This document shows, one piece after another, positions 18,184-25,911 of a stretch of DNA of 64,000 nt (the stretch's first letter is position 1; each line of letters starts with the position of its first letter). A program made the position numbers and the translations under genes. Below the pieces are notes generated by a model. That model saw only the letters and a list, made by a program, of their open reading frames with translations, had not been told where the DNA came from and did no database searches. This DNA is from Gordonia paraffinivorans NBRC 108238 (GTDB taxonomy: Bacteria; Actinomycetota; Actinomycetes; Mycobacteriales; Mycobacteriaceae): assembly GCF_000344155.1 (NCBI RefSeq), contig NZ_BAOQ01000027.1, positions 1-64,000 on the forward strand, written 5' to 3'.

Positions 18184-18573
18184 ATGACCGTGGAGCAAGC
18201 GAGCCTCGCCGACAAGATCGACGCGGCGGTTGATTCCTACATCGAACTGCTGAACTCGGGAACGGCCGAGCAGATCGCCGATCTGTACGCCCCCGATGCG
18301 ACGGTGGAGGACCCCATCGGCGCCGACATCCGCGACACGCGCGAGCAGCTCGTCGAGTTCTACTCGGTCATCACCGGCATGGAGGACCGCACCGCCACCC
18401 TCAAATGGAAGAAGGTCGCCGGCGACACCGCGGTCTTCGAGTTCACCCTCGTCACCAAGACCTCCGGGCTCGCGTTCGAGATCACCCCGGTCGACATCAT
18501 GGTCTTCGACGAGAACGGCAAGGTGAAGTCCATGCGCGCCGTGTGGCGCCAGGAGGACCTCAAGCAGCTCTAG
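18184..18573 (+). CDS. Steroid delta-isomerase-like (SnoaL/NTF2 fold) protein
   Basis: 129 residues with the NTF2-like pattern: an N-terminal helix (DKIDAAVDSYIELLNSG), LYAPDATVEDPIGADIR, with Tyr and Asp positions as in ketosteroid isomerases, and the beta-sheet end VDIMVFDENGKVKSMRAVWR. This family isomerises delta-5 to delta-4 3-ketosteroids. ATG 18184 has GGAGGG 7-12 bases upstream and a perfect KstR box just before. The operator strongly supports a sterol/steroid role. The frame can be extended to 18139, but that would read through the operator. Confidence 0.85.
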   Translation: MTVEQASLADKIDAAVDSYIELLNSGTAEQIADLYAPDATVEDPIGADIRDTREQLVEFYSVITGMEDRTATLKWKKVAGDTAVFEFTLVTKTSGLAFEITPVDIMVFDENGKVKSMRAVWRQEDLKQL

Positions 18574-18583
18574 CCGGACGAGA

Positions 18584-19264
18584 CTAGCCCCGGCCGGTCG
18601 GTCGCAGCACGATGTCCTGCGGATGCGCGTCCTCGGGGGTGTGGATCGCGTGGACGACGGCGGCCGCGACCGACTCCGGCCGCAGGAACTGCGAGGCGTC
18701 GTAGTCCCGGCCCTCGATCGCGACGAGTTCGCGCTGCATGTCGGTGTCGATCCGGCCGGGATAGACCGAGGTCACCCGCAGGGTCGGCTCCTCGCCGCGC
18801 AGCGCGTCGGCCAGCGCCCGCAGTCCGAACTTGCTCGCGGCATACGGCGCCCAGCGGGGCTTCGACGTGCGGCCGGAGCCCGAGTTGATGAACACGACGT
18901 GTCCCTCCGCGGACCGGAGGGCCGGTAGCAACAACCGGGTCAGCTCGGCGACGGCCACGAGATTGACCTCGAGGACGTGGTGCCACTCCTCCACCGGGGT
19001 GTCGGCGATGCGTTCCAGGCTGCTGCCGACGCCGGCGTTGTGCACCAGGACGTCGAGTTCGGTGACGGACTCGACCGCGGCCGCGACCGCGTCGTAGTCG
19101 GTCAGCTCGACGGCGAACGTGCTCGCCCCGTCGAGTTCCATCGCGAGTGCATCGAGTTCGGGCGAGGGACGCCCGCCCAGCAACAGGTCGTGGGTGGGTG
19201 CGAGCTGGCGGGCGATCTCGGCGCCGAGGCCCCGGCTCGCTCCGGTGATCAACGCGGTGGGCAC
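18584..19264 (-). CDS. Short-chain dehydrogenase/reductase
   Basis: 226 residues, an NAD(P)-dependent oxidoreductase. The cofactor motif TALITGASRGLG opens the protein, NAG (VLVHNAGVGS) follows at about residue 75, and the catalytic set is S (VVFINSGSG), Y and K (YAASK) near 140-145, with SVYPGRIDTDM after it. GTG 19264 is the start, directly before the cofactor motif. The substrate is unknown. It converges with the KstR-controlled isomerase 10 bases away, but no KstR box is seen at its own start. Confidence 0.88.
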   Translation of the reverse strand: MPTALITGASRGLGAEIARQLAPTHDLLLGGRPSPELDALAMELDGASTFAVELTDYDAVAAAVESVTELDVLVHNAGVGSSLERIADTPVEEWHHVLEVNLVAVAELTRLLLPALRSAEGHVVFINSGSGRTSKPRWAPYAASKFGLRALADALRGEEPTLRVTSVYPGRIDTDMQRELVAIEGRDYDASQFLRPESVAAAVVHAIHTPEDAHPQDIVLRPTGRG

Positions 19265-19345
19265 GTTCCCAACCCTACTGTCGCGGCGTCGGCGCGGGGC
19301 CACCTCGGTGAGCGGACCCGGGCACGGCGGGGCACAATCTTCGGC

Positions 19346-20686
19346 GTGGCCAGGTACGGATTCACCCCAACGCAGCTGTCGGCACGTGCCGCGTACCTGC
19401 TGCGCGGCAACGACCTGGGCACGATGACCAGTGCGGCGCCCAAGCTCTACCCCCACATGTGGAGCTGGGACGCCGCGTTCGTCAGCGTCGGGTTGGCGCC
19501 GTTGTCGGTCGAGCGTGCGGTCATCGAGATGGACACCTTGCTGTCGGCGCAGTGGCGCAACGGGATGATCCCGCACATCGTCTTCGCCAACGGCCGCGAC
19601 GGCTACTTCCCGGGCCCGTCGCGGTGGGAGTGCGCGCGCCTGGCCGAGGTGGCCCCCGACTTCCCGGACACCTCGGGGATCACCCAGCCGCCCGTGCACG
19701 CGATCGCGGTGCAGCGCATCCTCGAACACTCGCGACGCCACGGCCGGACCACCCGCGCGGTCGCCAACGAGTTCATCGACCGCCGGTGGGGTTCGCTCAT
19801 GCGCTGGCACCGGTGGCTCGCCCATGCCCGGGACCCGCAGGGGCGCGGTCGGATCACCATCTACCACGGCTGGGAATCCGGCATGGACAACTCGCCGCGC
19901 TGGGACTCCTCGTACGCCAACGTGGTTGTGGGAGATGACCTCCCGCCGTACCAGCGCGCCGACCTCGACCACGTCTCGGACCTGTCGATGCGGCCCACCG
20001 ACCTCGAATACGATCGCTACATCTGGCTCGTCGAGCAGATGAAGCGGGCGAACTACGACGACGAGTTGTTGCCCGGGGTCATGAACTTCGCCGTCGAGGA
20101 CGTGTTCGTCAGCGCGATTTTCTCGGTGGCCTGCGACGTCCTCGCCGAGATCGGCGAGGACTATTCCAAACCGCTGGCCGACGTCCGGGACCTGCGGGCC
20201 TGGGCAGACCGCTTCCGGGCCGGCGTCGTCGCCGCGACCAGCGACCGCAACGGCGCTGCACGGGATTTCGACATCCGGGCCAACAAGTGGATCACCACCG
20301 AGACGATCGCCGCGTTCGCGCCGCTGCTCTCCGGCGGCCTGCCGCGTGACCGCGAACGTGCCCTGCTCCGCCTGTTCGACGGTCCGCGCTTCTGCGGCCA
20401 TCCCGACCTCCGCTACGCGGTCCCGCCGTCGACGTCGCCGATCTCCGTGGACTTCCGGCCGCGCGAGTACTGGCGCGGCCCGGTGTGGCCGGTGATGACG
20501 TGGCTGTTCAGCTGGGCGTTCGCGCGTCGTGGGTGGACCGAGCGATCGGCGCGCCTGCGCGAAGAGGGCCTGCGGCAGGCCACCGACGGATCGTTCGCCG
20601 AGTACTACGAGCCCTTCACCGGCGAGCCGCTCGGCAGCATGCAGCAGAGCTGGACCGCCGCAGCGGTTCTCGACTGGCTGGACTGA
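19346..20686 (+). CDS. Glucosylglycerate hydrolase-like GH63 enzyme
   Basis: 446 residues, the length of the mycobacterial glucosylglycerate hydrolase, an (alpha/alpha)6-barrel retaining its GH63-type motifs: MWSWDAAFVSVGLA near residue 35, YHGWESGMDNSPRWD (catalytic region with D), and the late REYWRGPVWPVMTWLFSWAF. It would release glucose and glycerate from the compatible solute glucosylglycerate, a reserve made under nitrogen limitation in mycobacteria. GTG 19346 sits 7 bases after CACAAT, possibly leaderless. The synthesis genes (gpgS, gpgP) are not in this window. Confidence 0.82.
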   Translation: MARYGFTPTQLSARAAYLLRGNDLGTMTSAAPKLYPHMWSWDAAFVSVGLAPLSVERAVIEMDTLLSAQWRNGMIPHIVFANGRDGYFPGPSRWECARLAEVAPDFPDTSGITQPPVHAIAVQRILEHSRRHGRTTRAVANEFIDRRWGSLMRWHRWLAHARDPQGRGRITIYHGWESGMDNSPRWDSSYANVVVGDDLPPYQRADLDHVSDLSMRPTDLEYDRYIWLVEQMKRANYDDELLPGVMNFAVEDVFVSAIFSVACDVLAEIGEDYSKPLADVRDLRAWADRFRAGVVAATSDRNGAARDFDIRANKWITTETIAAFAPLLSGGLPRDRERALLRLFDGPRFCGHPDLRYAVPPSTSPISVDFRPREYWRGPVWPVMTWLFSWAFARRGWTERSARLREEGLRQATDGSFAEYYEPFTGEPLGSMQQSWTAAAVLDWLD

Positions 20687-20752
20687 CCAGGGTTCGTCCC
20701 GCCGTGGCGTAGCGTGGACGTCGGACCCGACGACCCGCCGCACGGAGGACCG

Positions 20753-21319
20753 GTGAGCGAGAAGGACATCCTGCACCGCTACCTGGACGAGGCGCGGGAA
20801 GCGTTGCGGTGGAAGCTGGACGGACTCTCCGAGTACGACGTCCGGCGGCCCCTGACACCGCACGGCACCAACCTGCTCGGACTGGTCAAGCACCTGTCCG
20901 GTTGCGAGATGGGCTACTTCGGCGCGGTGTTCGGCCGCCCCTTCCCCGATCCTCCCGCCTGGTTGTCGAGCGATGTCCCCGACGCCGACATGTGGGCGAC
21001 GCCCGACGAGTCACGGGAAGGCATCGTCGATCTCTATCGGCGGGCCTGTGCTCACGCCGACGAGACCATCCGGACACGGGATCTCGACGCGGTGGGCGAG
21101 GTTCCGCCGTGGCCTCCCGAACGCCGCCGGGTCACGCTGCACCAGATCCTGGTCCACATGATCGCCGAGACCTCCCGTCACGCCGGGCACGCCGACATCG
21201 TGCGCGAACTCGTCGACGGCTCGACCGGTCGCCTGCCCGGGGAGCGTCAGACCGCCGATCCCGCCTACTGGTCGCGCCTCCACCGATGCATCGAGGATTC
21301 CGCCCGCCGATTCCGGTAG
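20753..21319 (+). CDS. DinB-fold (DUF664-type) protein
   Basis: 188 residues, a four-helix DinB-like fold: HRYLDEAREALRWKLDGLSE, GLVKHLSGCEMGYF with the first His, and LVHMIAETSRHAGHADIVRE with two more His that normally bind a divalent metal. Relatives include mycothiol-dependent enzymes. GTG 20753 is preceded by GGAGG (20745-20749). The function of this copy is unknown. It is the next gene after the glucosylglycerate hydrolase (66-base gap) and may be co-transcribed. Confidence 0.8.
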   Translation: MSEKDILHRYLDEAREALRWKLDGLSEYDVRRPLTPHGTNLLGLVKHLSGCEMGYFGAVFGRPFPDPPAWLSSDVPDADMWATPDESREGIVDLYRRACAHADETIRTRDLDAVGEVPPWPPERRRVTLHQILVHMIAETSRHAGHADIVRELVDGSTGRLPGERQTADPAYWSRLHRCIEDSARRFR

Positions 21320-21411
21320 CCGCCCCGCCGGCGATTTACCCGCGAGGTAGTGGTCGGGAACCCGGGATGGGCGGAGTCTGGAGGTACCGCAGGTTCTCCA
21401 GGAGGTACCCG

Positions 21412-21729
21412 ATGACCACCCTCCCGACCGACACGACTGCACGCCCGACACCCCGCTGGCTCGCCGCGGTGATGCGATGCGACCAGGAACTCTCGTCGTG
21501 GTTCGTCGGCGTCGGCTTCTTTTTCGCCCCCGTCCTTCTCGTCCTGGAGCCGTGGCCGATCGCCCGGACCGTCGCCATCGTCGCGATCTCCCTCGCGGGT
21601 CTGTGGCTGGGGCTCCTCGGGGCGTTCATGGCCGCGGGTCTCGCCCGGGTGCTCCGCGCCGGCGGAGAGCTGCCCGACGAGTACTGGGCGAAGTTGCTCG
21701 GATACCCGAATCGTCCCACCACCCGGTAG
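21412..21729 (+). CDS. Small two-helix membrane protein, unknown function
   Basis: 105 residues from ATG 21412 with a strong AGGAGGT at 21399-21405. The N-terminus is polar; two membrane segments (about 37-55 FFAPVLLV region and 58-80 VAIVAISLAGLWLGLLGAFM) follow, and the C-terminus is DEYWAKLLGYPN. It is not recognisable beyond that. A strong terminator-like hairpin follows immediately. Confidence 0.6.
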   Translation: MTTLPTDTTARPTPRWLAAVMRCDQELSSWFVGVGFFFAPVLLVLEPWPIARTVAIVAISLAGLWLGLLGAFMAAGLARVLRAGGELPDEYWAKLLGYPNRPTTR

Positions 21730-21734
21730 GACGA

Positions 21735-21795
21735 CGCTCACGAGTTCCGTTCCCGCTCACGCGAACCGGGTGCGCGGGAACGGAACCCGTGAGCG
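21735..21795. terminator. Long bidirectional hairpin between convergent genes
   Basis: Arms 21735-21756 and 21774-21795 (CGCTCACG with CGTGAGCG outside, TTCCGTTCCCGC with GCGGGAACGGAA inside) pair over about 20 bp with a small internal mismatch. It separates the genes ending at 21729 (+) and 21802 (-). Confidence 0.75.
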
Positions 21796-21801
21796 ATGGC
21801 G

Positions 21802-22392
21802 TCAGCCGCGAGTCGACAACCCCTTCAGGTGCTTCGCCAGCGTTCGCCTCGCCGTCGGTCCGTGCCGGTCGTCGATCAGCATGTGCATCGCCATCCCGTC
21901 GACGAGGGCGTGGAGGCGGACCGCCTCGCTCTTTAGGTCGGCCCCCGCGGCGACGAGCCCGTGCTCTCGTAGATCGGTCAGCACGCCCAGGCACAGCAGC
22001 CGAAGCCCCTCGTAGGCCTCGCGCGCGGCGGCGGCAAGTCCGGGGTGGGCCACCGATTCGGTGAGCAGGGCGAGATTGACGTGCATCTCGACGCGCCGGT
22101 TGTCGTCGAAGGGCATCAGTTCGGCCAGGATCGCCTCCGCCCGCCGCAGCGGGTCACGCATACGAGCATGCGCCCGCACCCGCTCCTCCACGCGGTCGTA
22201 GATCAATCGCATCGAGAATTCGAGCAGTTCGGACTTGTCGGCGAAGACGTGCCGCAACGATCCGACCGAGATCCCCGCCTCGGCCGCAACCTCGCGGACC
22301 GAGACACCCGAAACCCCGTCGCGCAGCACGATTCGCCACAGCGCCTCGGCGATCTCGGCCCGCCGCTCGGCACGGTCGATGAGTTTGGGCAT
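21802..22392 (-). CDS. TetR-family transcriptional regulator
   Basis: 196 residues. The N-terminal TetR HTH is clear: RRAEIAEALWRIVLRDG, then VREVAAEAGISVGSLRHVFA and DKSELLEFSM. The C-terminal ligand-binding region is a helical dimer domain with Met/His-rich MAMHMLIDD. It lies divergently from the DUF418 gene, and the intergenic palindromes suggest it represses both genes. The ligand is unknown. Confidence 0.9.
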   Translation of the reverse strand: MPKLIDRAERRAEIAEALWRIVLRDGVSGVSVREVAAEAGISVGSLRHVFADKSELLEFSMRLIYDRVEERVRAHARMRDPLRRAEAILAELMPFDDNRRVEMHVNLALLTESVAHPGLAAAAREAYEGLRLLCLGVLTDLREHGLVAAGADLKSEAVRLHALVDGMAMHMLIDDRHGPTARRTLAKHLKGLSTRG

Positions 22393-22402
22393 TGACCCAT
22401 GC

Positions 22403-22445
22403 TAGTACACCTGTGCTACCTTGGCCCCATCGTTTACTAGCACAG
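22403..22445. promoter_or_regulatory. Probable TetR operators between the divergent TetR and DUF418 genes
   Basis: TAGTACACCTGTGCTA (22403-22418) is an imperfect palindrome (12 of 16 symmetric positions), and TAGCACAG recurs at 22438-22445 in the other orientation of the same half-site. Both lie in the 80-base divergent promoter region. Confidence 0.55.
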
Positions 22446-22472
22446 TCGTGATACCAAACGACGGAGACCGCA

Positions 22473-23651
22473 ATGCCCACCCGGTATGCCTCGCTCGACG
22501 TCCTGCGCGGAATGGCCATCCTCGGCACCCTCGCCACCAACATCTGGATCTTCACCGATCCCGAAGGCCTGGTCGGTTACATCCAGGGGGTCGGTCGGGC
22601 GTCCGGTGCCTGGGCCCCGGTCGAGGCGGTCCTACAGCAGCTCGCACAGGGCAAGTTCCTCGGTCTGCTCACGATCATGTTCGGCATCGGACTGGCCATC
22701 CAGCAGCGTTCGGCCCTGAGGCGCGGACGGGCCTGGCCCGGTCGCTACGCCATGCGCGGGGTTCTGTTGTTCATCGACGGCCTCGTCAACTACTTCCTGT
22801 TCACCGAGTTCGACGTCCTGATGGGTTACGCGGTGACCGGCATCATCGTCGCGTACCTCCTGTCGATGCGGATCAGGCGGCAGCACGTGGCGCTGATCGT
22901 CGCGATCGTGGTCCACCTCGCATTGCTGTCCCTGGTCACCCTGGCGCTCGCCTCCGCCCCGGTCGGTCAGGGTGCTCCGCTCGAACCGAATCCATATGAG
23001 GGCAGCAGTTTCTGGGGTCTCGTGTTGTTCCGTGCCGAGAACCTGGCCCTGTTCCGCGCCGAGGTGATCTTCATCCTGCCGATGTCGATCGCGCTCTTCC
23101 TGGTGGGTGCTGCGCTGTTGCGCGCCGGCGTGCTGGAACCGCGGGGTGCGGCGCTGCGTCGACGACTGATGATCGTCGGATTCGGCGTCGCGCTCCCGCT
23201 GGATCTCCTCGTCGGGATGTTCGGCGGCGACGCGGGCGTGGTGCTGGGCCGCTACGGGATCGCACCTGTCGTCTCGCTCGGCCTGCTCGCCTGGGTGGCG
23301 GGGTTGTACGCCGACGGACGCCGGCCGGGATTCTGGGGACGCGCGGTGACACCGGTCGGACGAATGGCACTGAGCTGCTACGTGTTCCAGAACATGGTCG
23401 CCGGCGCGGTCTGTTACGGCTGGGGACTCGGCCTGACGCAGCGTCTCGACTCCGAGACCGTCGTGCCCGTGACGGTCCTTCTCTATCTGTCGATCTGCGT
23501 GATGATGATCGCGGTGTCCCGGGCCTGGCTCCGCCGCTTCGATCGCGGCCCCCTGGAGTGGCTGTGGCACAGGGGTTATGCGGTTCTCGGTGGGGAGTCG
23601 TCGCGTCATGATCGCGGTGAGCTCGCCGGCGCCCGCCGCGGGATGGGATGA
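22473..23651 (+). CDS. DUF418 family membrane protein
   Basis: 392 residues, about nine hydrophobic segments. The start ATRYASLDVLRGMAILGTL-like pattern (here RYASLDVLRGMAILGTLATN), then MFGIGLAIQ and the C-terminal VTPVGRMALSCYVFQN segment are typical of DUF418, a family related to acyltransferase-3-like membrane proteins. Its role is unknown; divergence from a TetR gene suggests inducible export or envelope modification. ATG 22473 follows ACGGAGAC. Confidence 0.8.
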   Translation: MPTRYASLDVLRGMAILGTLATNIWIFTDPEGLVGYIQGVGRASGAWAPVEAVLQQLAQGKFLGLLTIMFGIGLAIQQRSALRRGRAWPGRYAMRGVLLFIDGLVNYFLFTEFDVLMGYAVTGIIVAYLLSMRIRRQHVALIVAIVVHLALLSLVTLALASAPVGQGAPLEPNPYEGSSFWGLVLFRAENLALFRAEVIFILPMSIALFLVGAALLRAGVLEPRGAALRRRLMIVGFGVALPLDLLVGMFGGDAGVVLGRYGIAPVVSLGLLAWVAGLYADGRRPGFWGRAVTPVGRMALSCYVFQNMVAGAVCYGWGLGLTQRLDSETVVPVTVLLYLSICVMMIAVSRAWLRRFDRGPLEWLWHRGYAVLGGESSRHDRGELAGARRGMG

Positions 23652-23759
23652 CCCCGGGCGATGATCTCGCGCCGGTCGCCGAATCGGACGATCATTCCTG
23701 TCGGCCGACCGATCGAAACCATTTTGGATACACTTTCTGTGCGGAACCCCAACTCTGAG

Positions 23760-23773
23760 ACGGGAATTCCCGT
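23760..23773. promoter_or_regulatory. 14-bp perfect palindrome upstream of the amine operon
   Basis: ACGGGAATTCCCGT reads the same on both strands. It lies about 180 bases before the cupin start, in a 302-base gap without genes. Its regulator is unknown. Confidence 0.55.
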
Positions 23774-23804
23774 GTAGCACTCCATTACAAAGTCGTCATA
23801 TTCC

Positions 23805-23825
23805 TGAAACAGACCACTTGTTTCA
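23805..23825. promoter_or_regulatory. TGAAACA-N7-TGTTTCA operator-like repeat
   Basis: Arms 23805-23811 and 23819-23825 are exact complements, extended by CC/GG-type bases outside. A weak TTCCTG (23801) - 17 bases - CATATC (23824) promoter overlaps it. The XRE-cupin regulator at 36906 is one candidate ligand. Confidence 0.5.
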
Positions 23826-23953
23826 TATCAGGGGACGGCGTCCACTCAGATGAGTCACACCGATCCTGGATCGACTCGACAGAGGTGGCTCCGGACGCCG
23901 AGCACCGTCGCACGCATCGCGTGCACGACCCGAGTGAGATATGGAGGAACATC

Positions 23954-24337
23954 GTGACGATCGAGAGTGCCAAGGCGTTGGAGTTCCGCGTGACCAGCGG
24001 CGCCTGGAAAGACCTGCCGAAGATGTCGGAGGAGGAATACCCCGGCACCGAGGGGTTCATCGGTGACGTCTACGAGAATCCCGACGGCAGCCCGATGTGC
24101 AGCGGGTACTTCGAACTCCGTCACACCGACGAGCCGCTCTACTACGAGTACGAGTACGACGAGATGAAGGTCGTTCTCGAGGGCGAGTTCCTCCTGGAGA
24201 ACAAGGAGACCGGCCAGAAGCTGGTGGCCAAGGCGAAGGATGCGATCTTCTTCCCCAAGGGCTCGAAGATCTACTTCAGCACCCCCGACTACGCGCTCGC
24301 CTTCTACACCGGCCTGCGCGACGCGACGCTTCTCTGA
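23954..24337 (+). CDS. Cupin-domain protein of the amine operon (EutQ/DUF861-like)
   Basis: 127 residues from GTG 23954, with GGAGGAAC immediately upstream; longer starts back to 23885 lack a ribosome site. The single cupin barrel shows YYEYEYDEMKVVLEGEFLLE (first cupin motif with Glu in place of the usual His pair) and KAKDAIFFPKGSKIYFS (second motif). It probably binds a small ligand and may have no metal site. The next gene starts 12 bases on, so it is the first gene of the dimethylamine-type operon; its role may be a chaperone or ligand sensor, which is inference. Confidence 0.75.
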   Translation: MTIESAKALEFRVTSGAWKDLPKMSEEEYPGTEGFIGDVYENPDGSPMCSGYFELRHTDEPLYYEYEYDEMKVVLEGEFLLENKETGQKLVAKAKDAIFFPKGSKIYFSTPDYALAFYTGLRDATLL

Positions 24338-24349
24338 TCAGGCGGCGCC

Positions 24350-24904
24350 ATGTCGCAGATCACGTACTCCAGCGTGCCGGCGTGGGCGCGCCCCGGCGAT
24401 CTGGCCGAGACGACGACGCCCGCGCCGACCGGCAGCGCATACCTGCTGGTCGGCGTGGGGTCCGTCGACGAGGTCCTCGATCGCTGGGAGTCCGACCTCG
24501 CGCCGCGCGCCACCACGAGGATCACCGGTGACGTCGACTCCGCGGGCGACGCGCTCGCCGAGGCGTTGTCGTCCGCGACGGTCGGCGTCCGGGTGTGGAT
24601 CGCCGCCGATGCCGGTGCAGCGCTGCAGCTTCGGGCCATCGCGCTCGCCGCGGGACTCGAAGACGACGAGATCGACGTCCTGGTCGCACCGGAGACGACG
24701 GGCGAGATCGACGTCTTCTGCGTGCACTGCCGCGCGGTGAACCGCGTGCGGGCACAGGTCGACGACGTCGTCGCGTGCGCTGGCTGCGGACGCGACCTGC
24801 TCGTCTACCACCACGTGTCCCGACGGACCGGTCAGTACCTGGGCTTCCAGGTCGACGCCGAGACAGCCCCGTTCGAGCCGGCCCCCCAGGAGGTCGAAGC
24901 ATGA
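24350..24904 (+). CDS. DmmA-like subunit of dimethylamine-type monooxygenase, cassette 1
   Basis: 184 residues. The N-terminal half is an alpha/beta region (YLLVGVGSVDEVLDRWESDL; VRVWIAADAGAALQLRAIAL) and the C-terminus a zinc-ribbon-like module, Cys 124, 127, 143 and 146 (CVHC and CAGC), followed by RDLLVYHHVSRRTGQYLGF. This is the arrangement of DmmA-family subunits of dimethylamine monooxygenase. It could be a binding or electron-transfer partner of the heme subunit. Its TGA overlaps the reductase ATG (ATGA). Compare with the homologous module fused to the gene at 25908. Confidence 0.8.
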   Translation: MSQITYSSVPAWARPGDLAETTTPAPTGSAYLLVGVGSVDEVLDRWESDLAPRATTRITGDVDSAGDALAEALSSATVGVRVWIAADAGAALQLRAIALAAGLEDDEIDVLVAPETTGEIDVFCVHCRAVNRVRAQVDDVVACAGCGRDLLVYHHVSRRTGQYLGFQVDAETAPFEPAPQEVEA

Positions 24905-25911
24905 GTACTCCGGTCGCAGAGACCGCTGCGGTCGTCGAATCCGGGACTGGGTCGTCGCGGACCGATCGCGCGACGACACTGGAACTGGTCGTCACCGCGA
25001 TCGACGTCCCCGCCGAGGGCATCCGCAGCATCACGCTCGCAGACCCCGCCGGCCGGGTCCTCCCGGGCTTCGTCCCGGGCAGCCACCTCGTGGTGCACGC
25101 GGGCCCGCACACCAATGCCTACAGTCTGACCGGCGACGGCACCCACCCGACCCACTACTCGATCTCGGTGCTCCGGGTCGAGGACGGGAACGGCGGATCG
25201 CGCTGGCTGCACGACGAACTCGCCGTCGGCGACACCCTCACCGTCGGGCTTCCGCGTAGTGCGTTCGCACCGATCGCCCGCGCACGCAAGCACCTGCTCA
25301 TCGCCGGCGGGATCGGGATCACCCCGATGGTGTCCCACCTGCGGGCCGCCGCCCGGTGGCGTCGCGACGTGCAGATCCTGTACACCTTCCGCGAGAACGC
25401 GGGGGCGCACCTGCAGGATGTCGCCGAACTCGCCGGAGGCGACGCCGAGCTCTTCACCGAGCAGGACGCGTTCGTCGCCCGCCTCGGGGAGGCCCTCCGG
25501 GAGCAGCCCATCGGTACCCACCTCTACGTCTGCGGCCCGGCCGGGATGATCGACGCCGTCATCGACGCCGCCCACGAGGCGGGGTGGCCTGACTCGCGAA
25601 TCCACTTCGAGCGCTTCGGGATCGACGCGCTCGACGCCGGTGACCCGTTCCGCGTCCGACTGACGGCGTCGGGCCGCACCGTCGACGTGCCGTCCGGGAC
25701 CAGCATGCTCGAGGCCCTCGAGGAGCAGGGCATCGAGATCCCCAACCTGTGCCGTCAGGGCGTGTGCGGTGAATGCCGCATCCCCCTGTCCGGCGGTTCA
25801 CCCATCCACCGCGACCTCTACCTCAGCGCCGAGGAGAAGGACGCCGGCGACGCCATCATGCCGTGCGTCTCCCGCGCCGGCGAAGGTTGCACCCTGGAGG
25901 TTCCCCTGTGA
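24901..25911 (+). CDS. Ferredoxin-NAD(P)H reductase subunit (phthalate dioxygenase reductase type), cassette 1
   Basis: 336 residues. An FMN/FAD-binding barrel with HTNAYSLTGDG, an NAD(P) domain with LIAGGIGITPMVSHLRA and VCGPAGMID, and a C-terminal plant-type [2Fe-2S] domain (Cys 284, 289, 292 in CRQGVCGEC and Cys 322) occur in that order, as in phthalate dioxygenase reductase. It passes electrons from NAD(P)H to the monooxygenase heme subunit. The first about 30 residues are a polar, low-complexity leader. It overlaps its neighbours on both sides by 4 bases. Confidence 0.92.
   Translation: MSTPVAETAAVVESGTGSSRTDRATTLELVVTAIDVPAEGIRSITLADPAGRVLPGFVPGSHLVVHAGPHTNAYSLTGDGTHPTHYSISVLRVEDGNGGSRWLHDELAVGDTLTVGLPRSAFAPIARARKHLLIAGGIGITPMVSHLRAAARWRRDVQILYTFRENAGAHLQDVAELAGGDAELFTEQDAFVARLGEALREQPIGTHLYVCGPAGMIDAVIDAAHEAGWPDSRIHFERFGIDALDAGDPFRVRLTASGRTVDVPSGTSMLEALEEQGIEIPNLCRQGVCGECRIPLSGGSPIHRDLYLSAEEKDAGDAIMPCVSRAGEGCTLEVPL

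Noticed and set aside
23652..23953. A riboswitch (glycine, guanidine or similar) before the amine operon
   Set aside because: No conserved riboswitch core could be recognised; the dyads read as protein operator sites.
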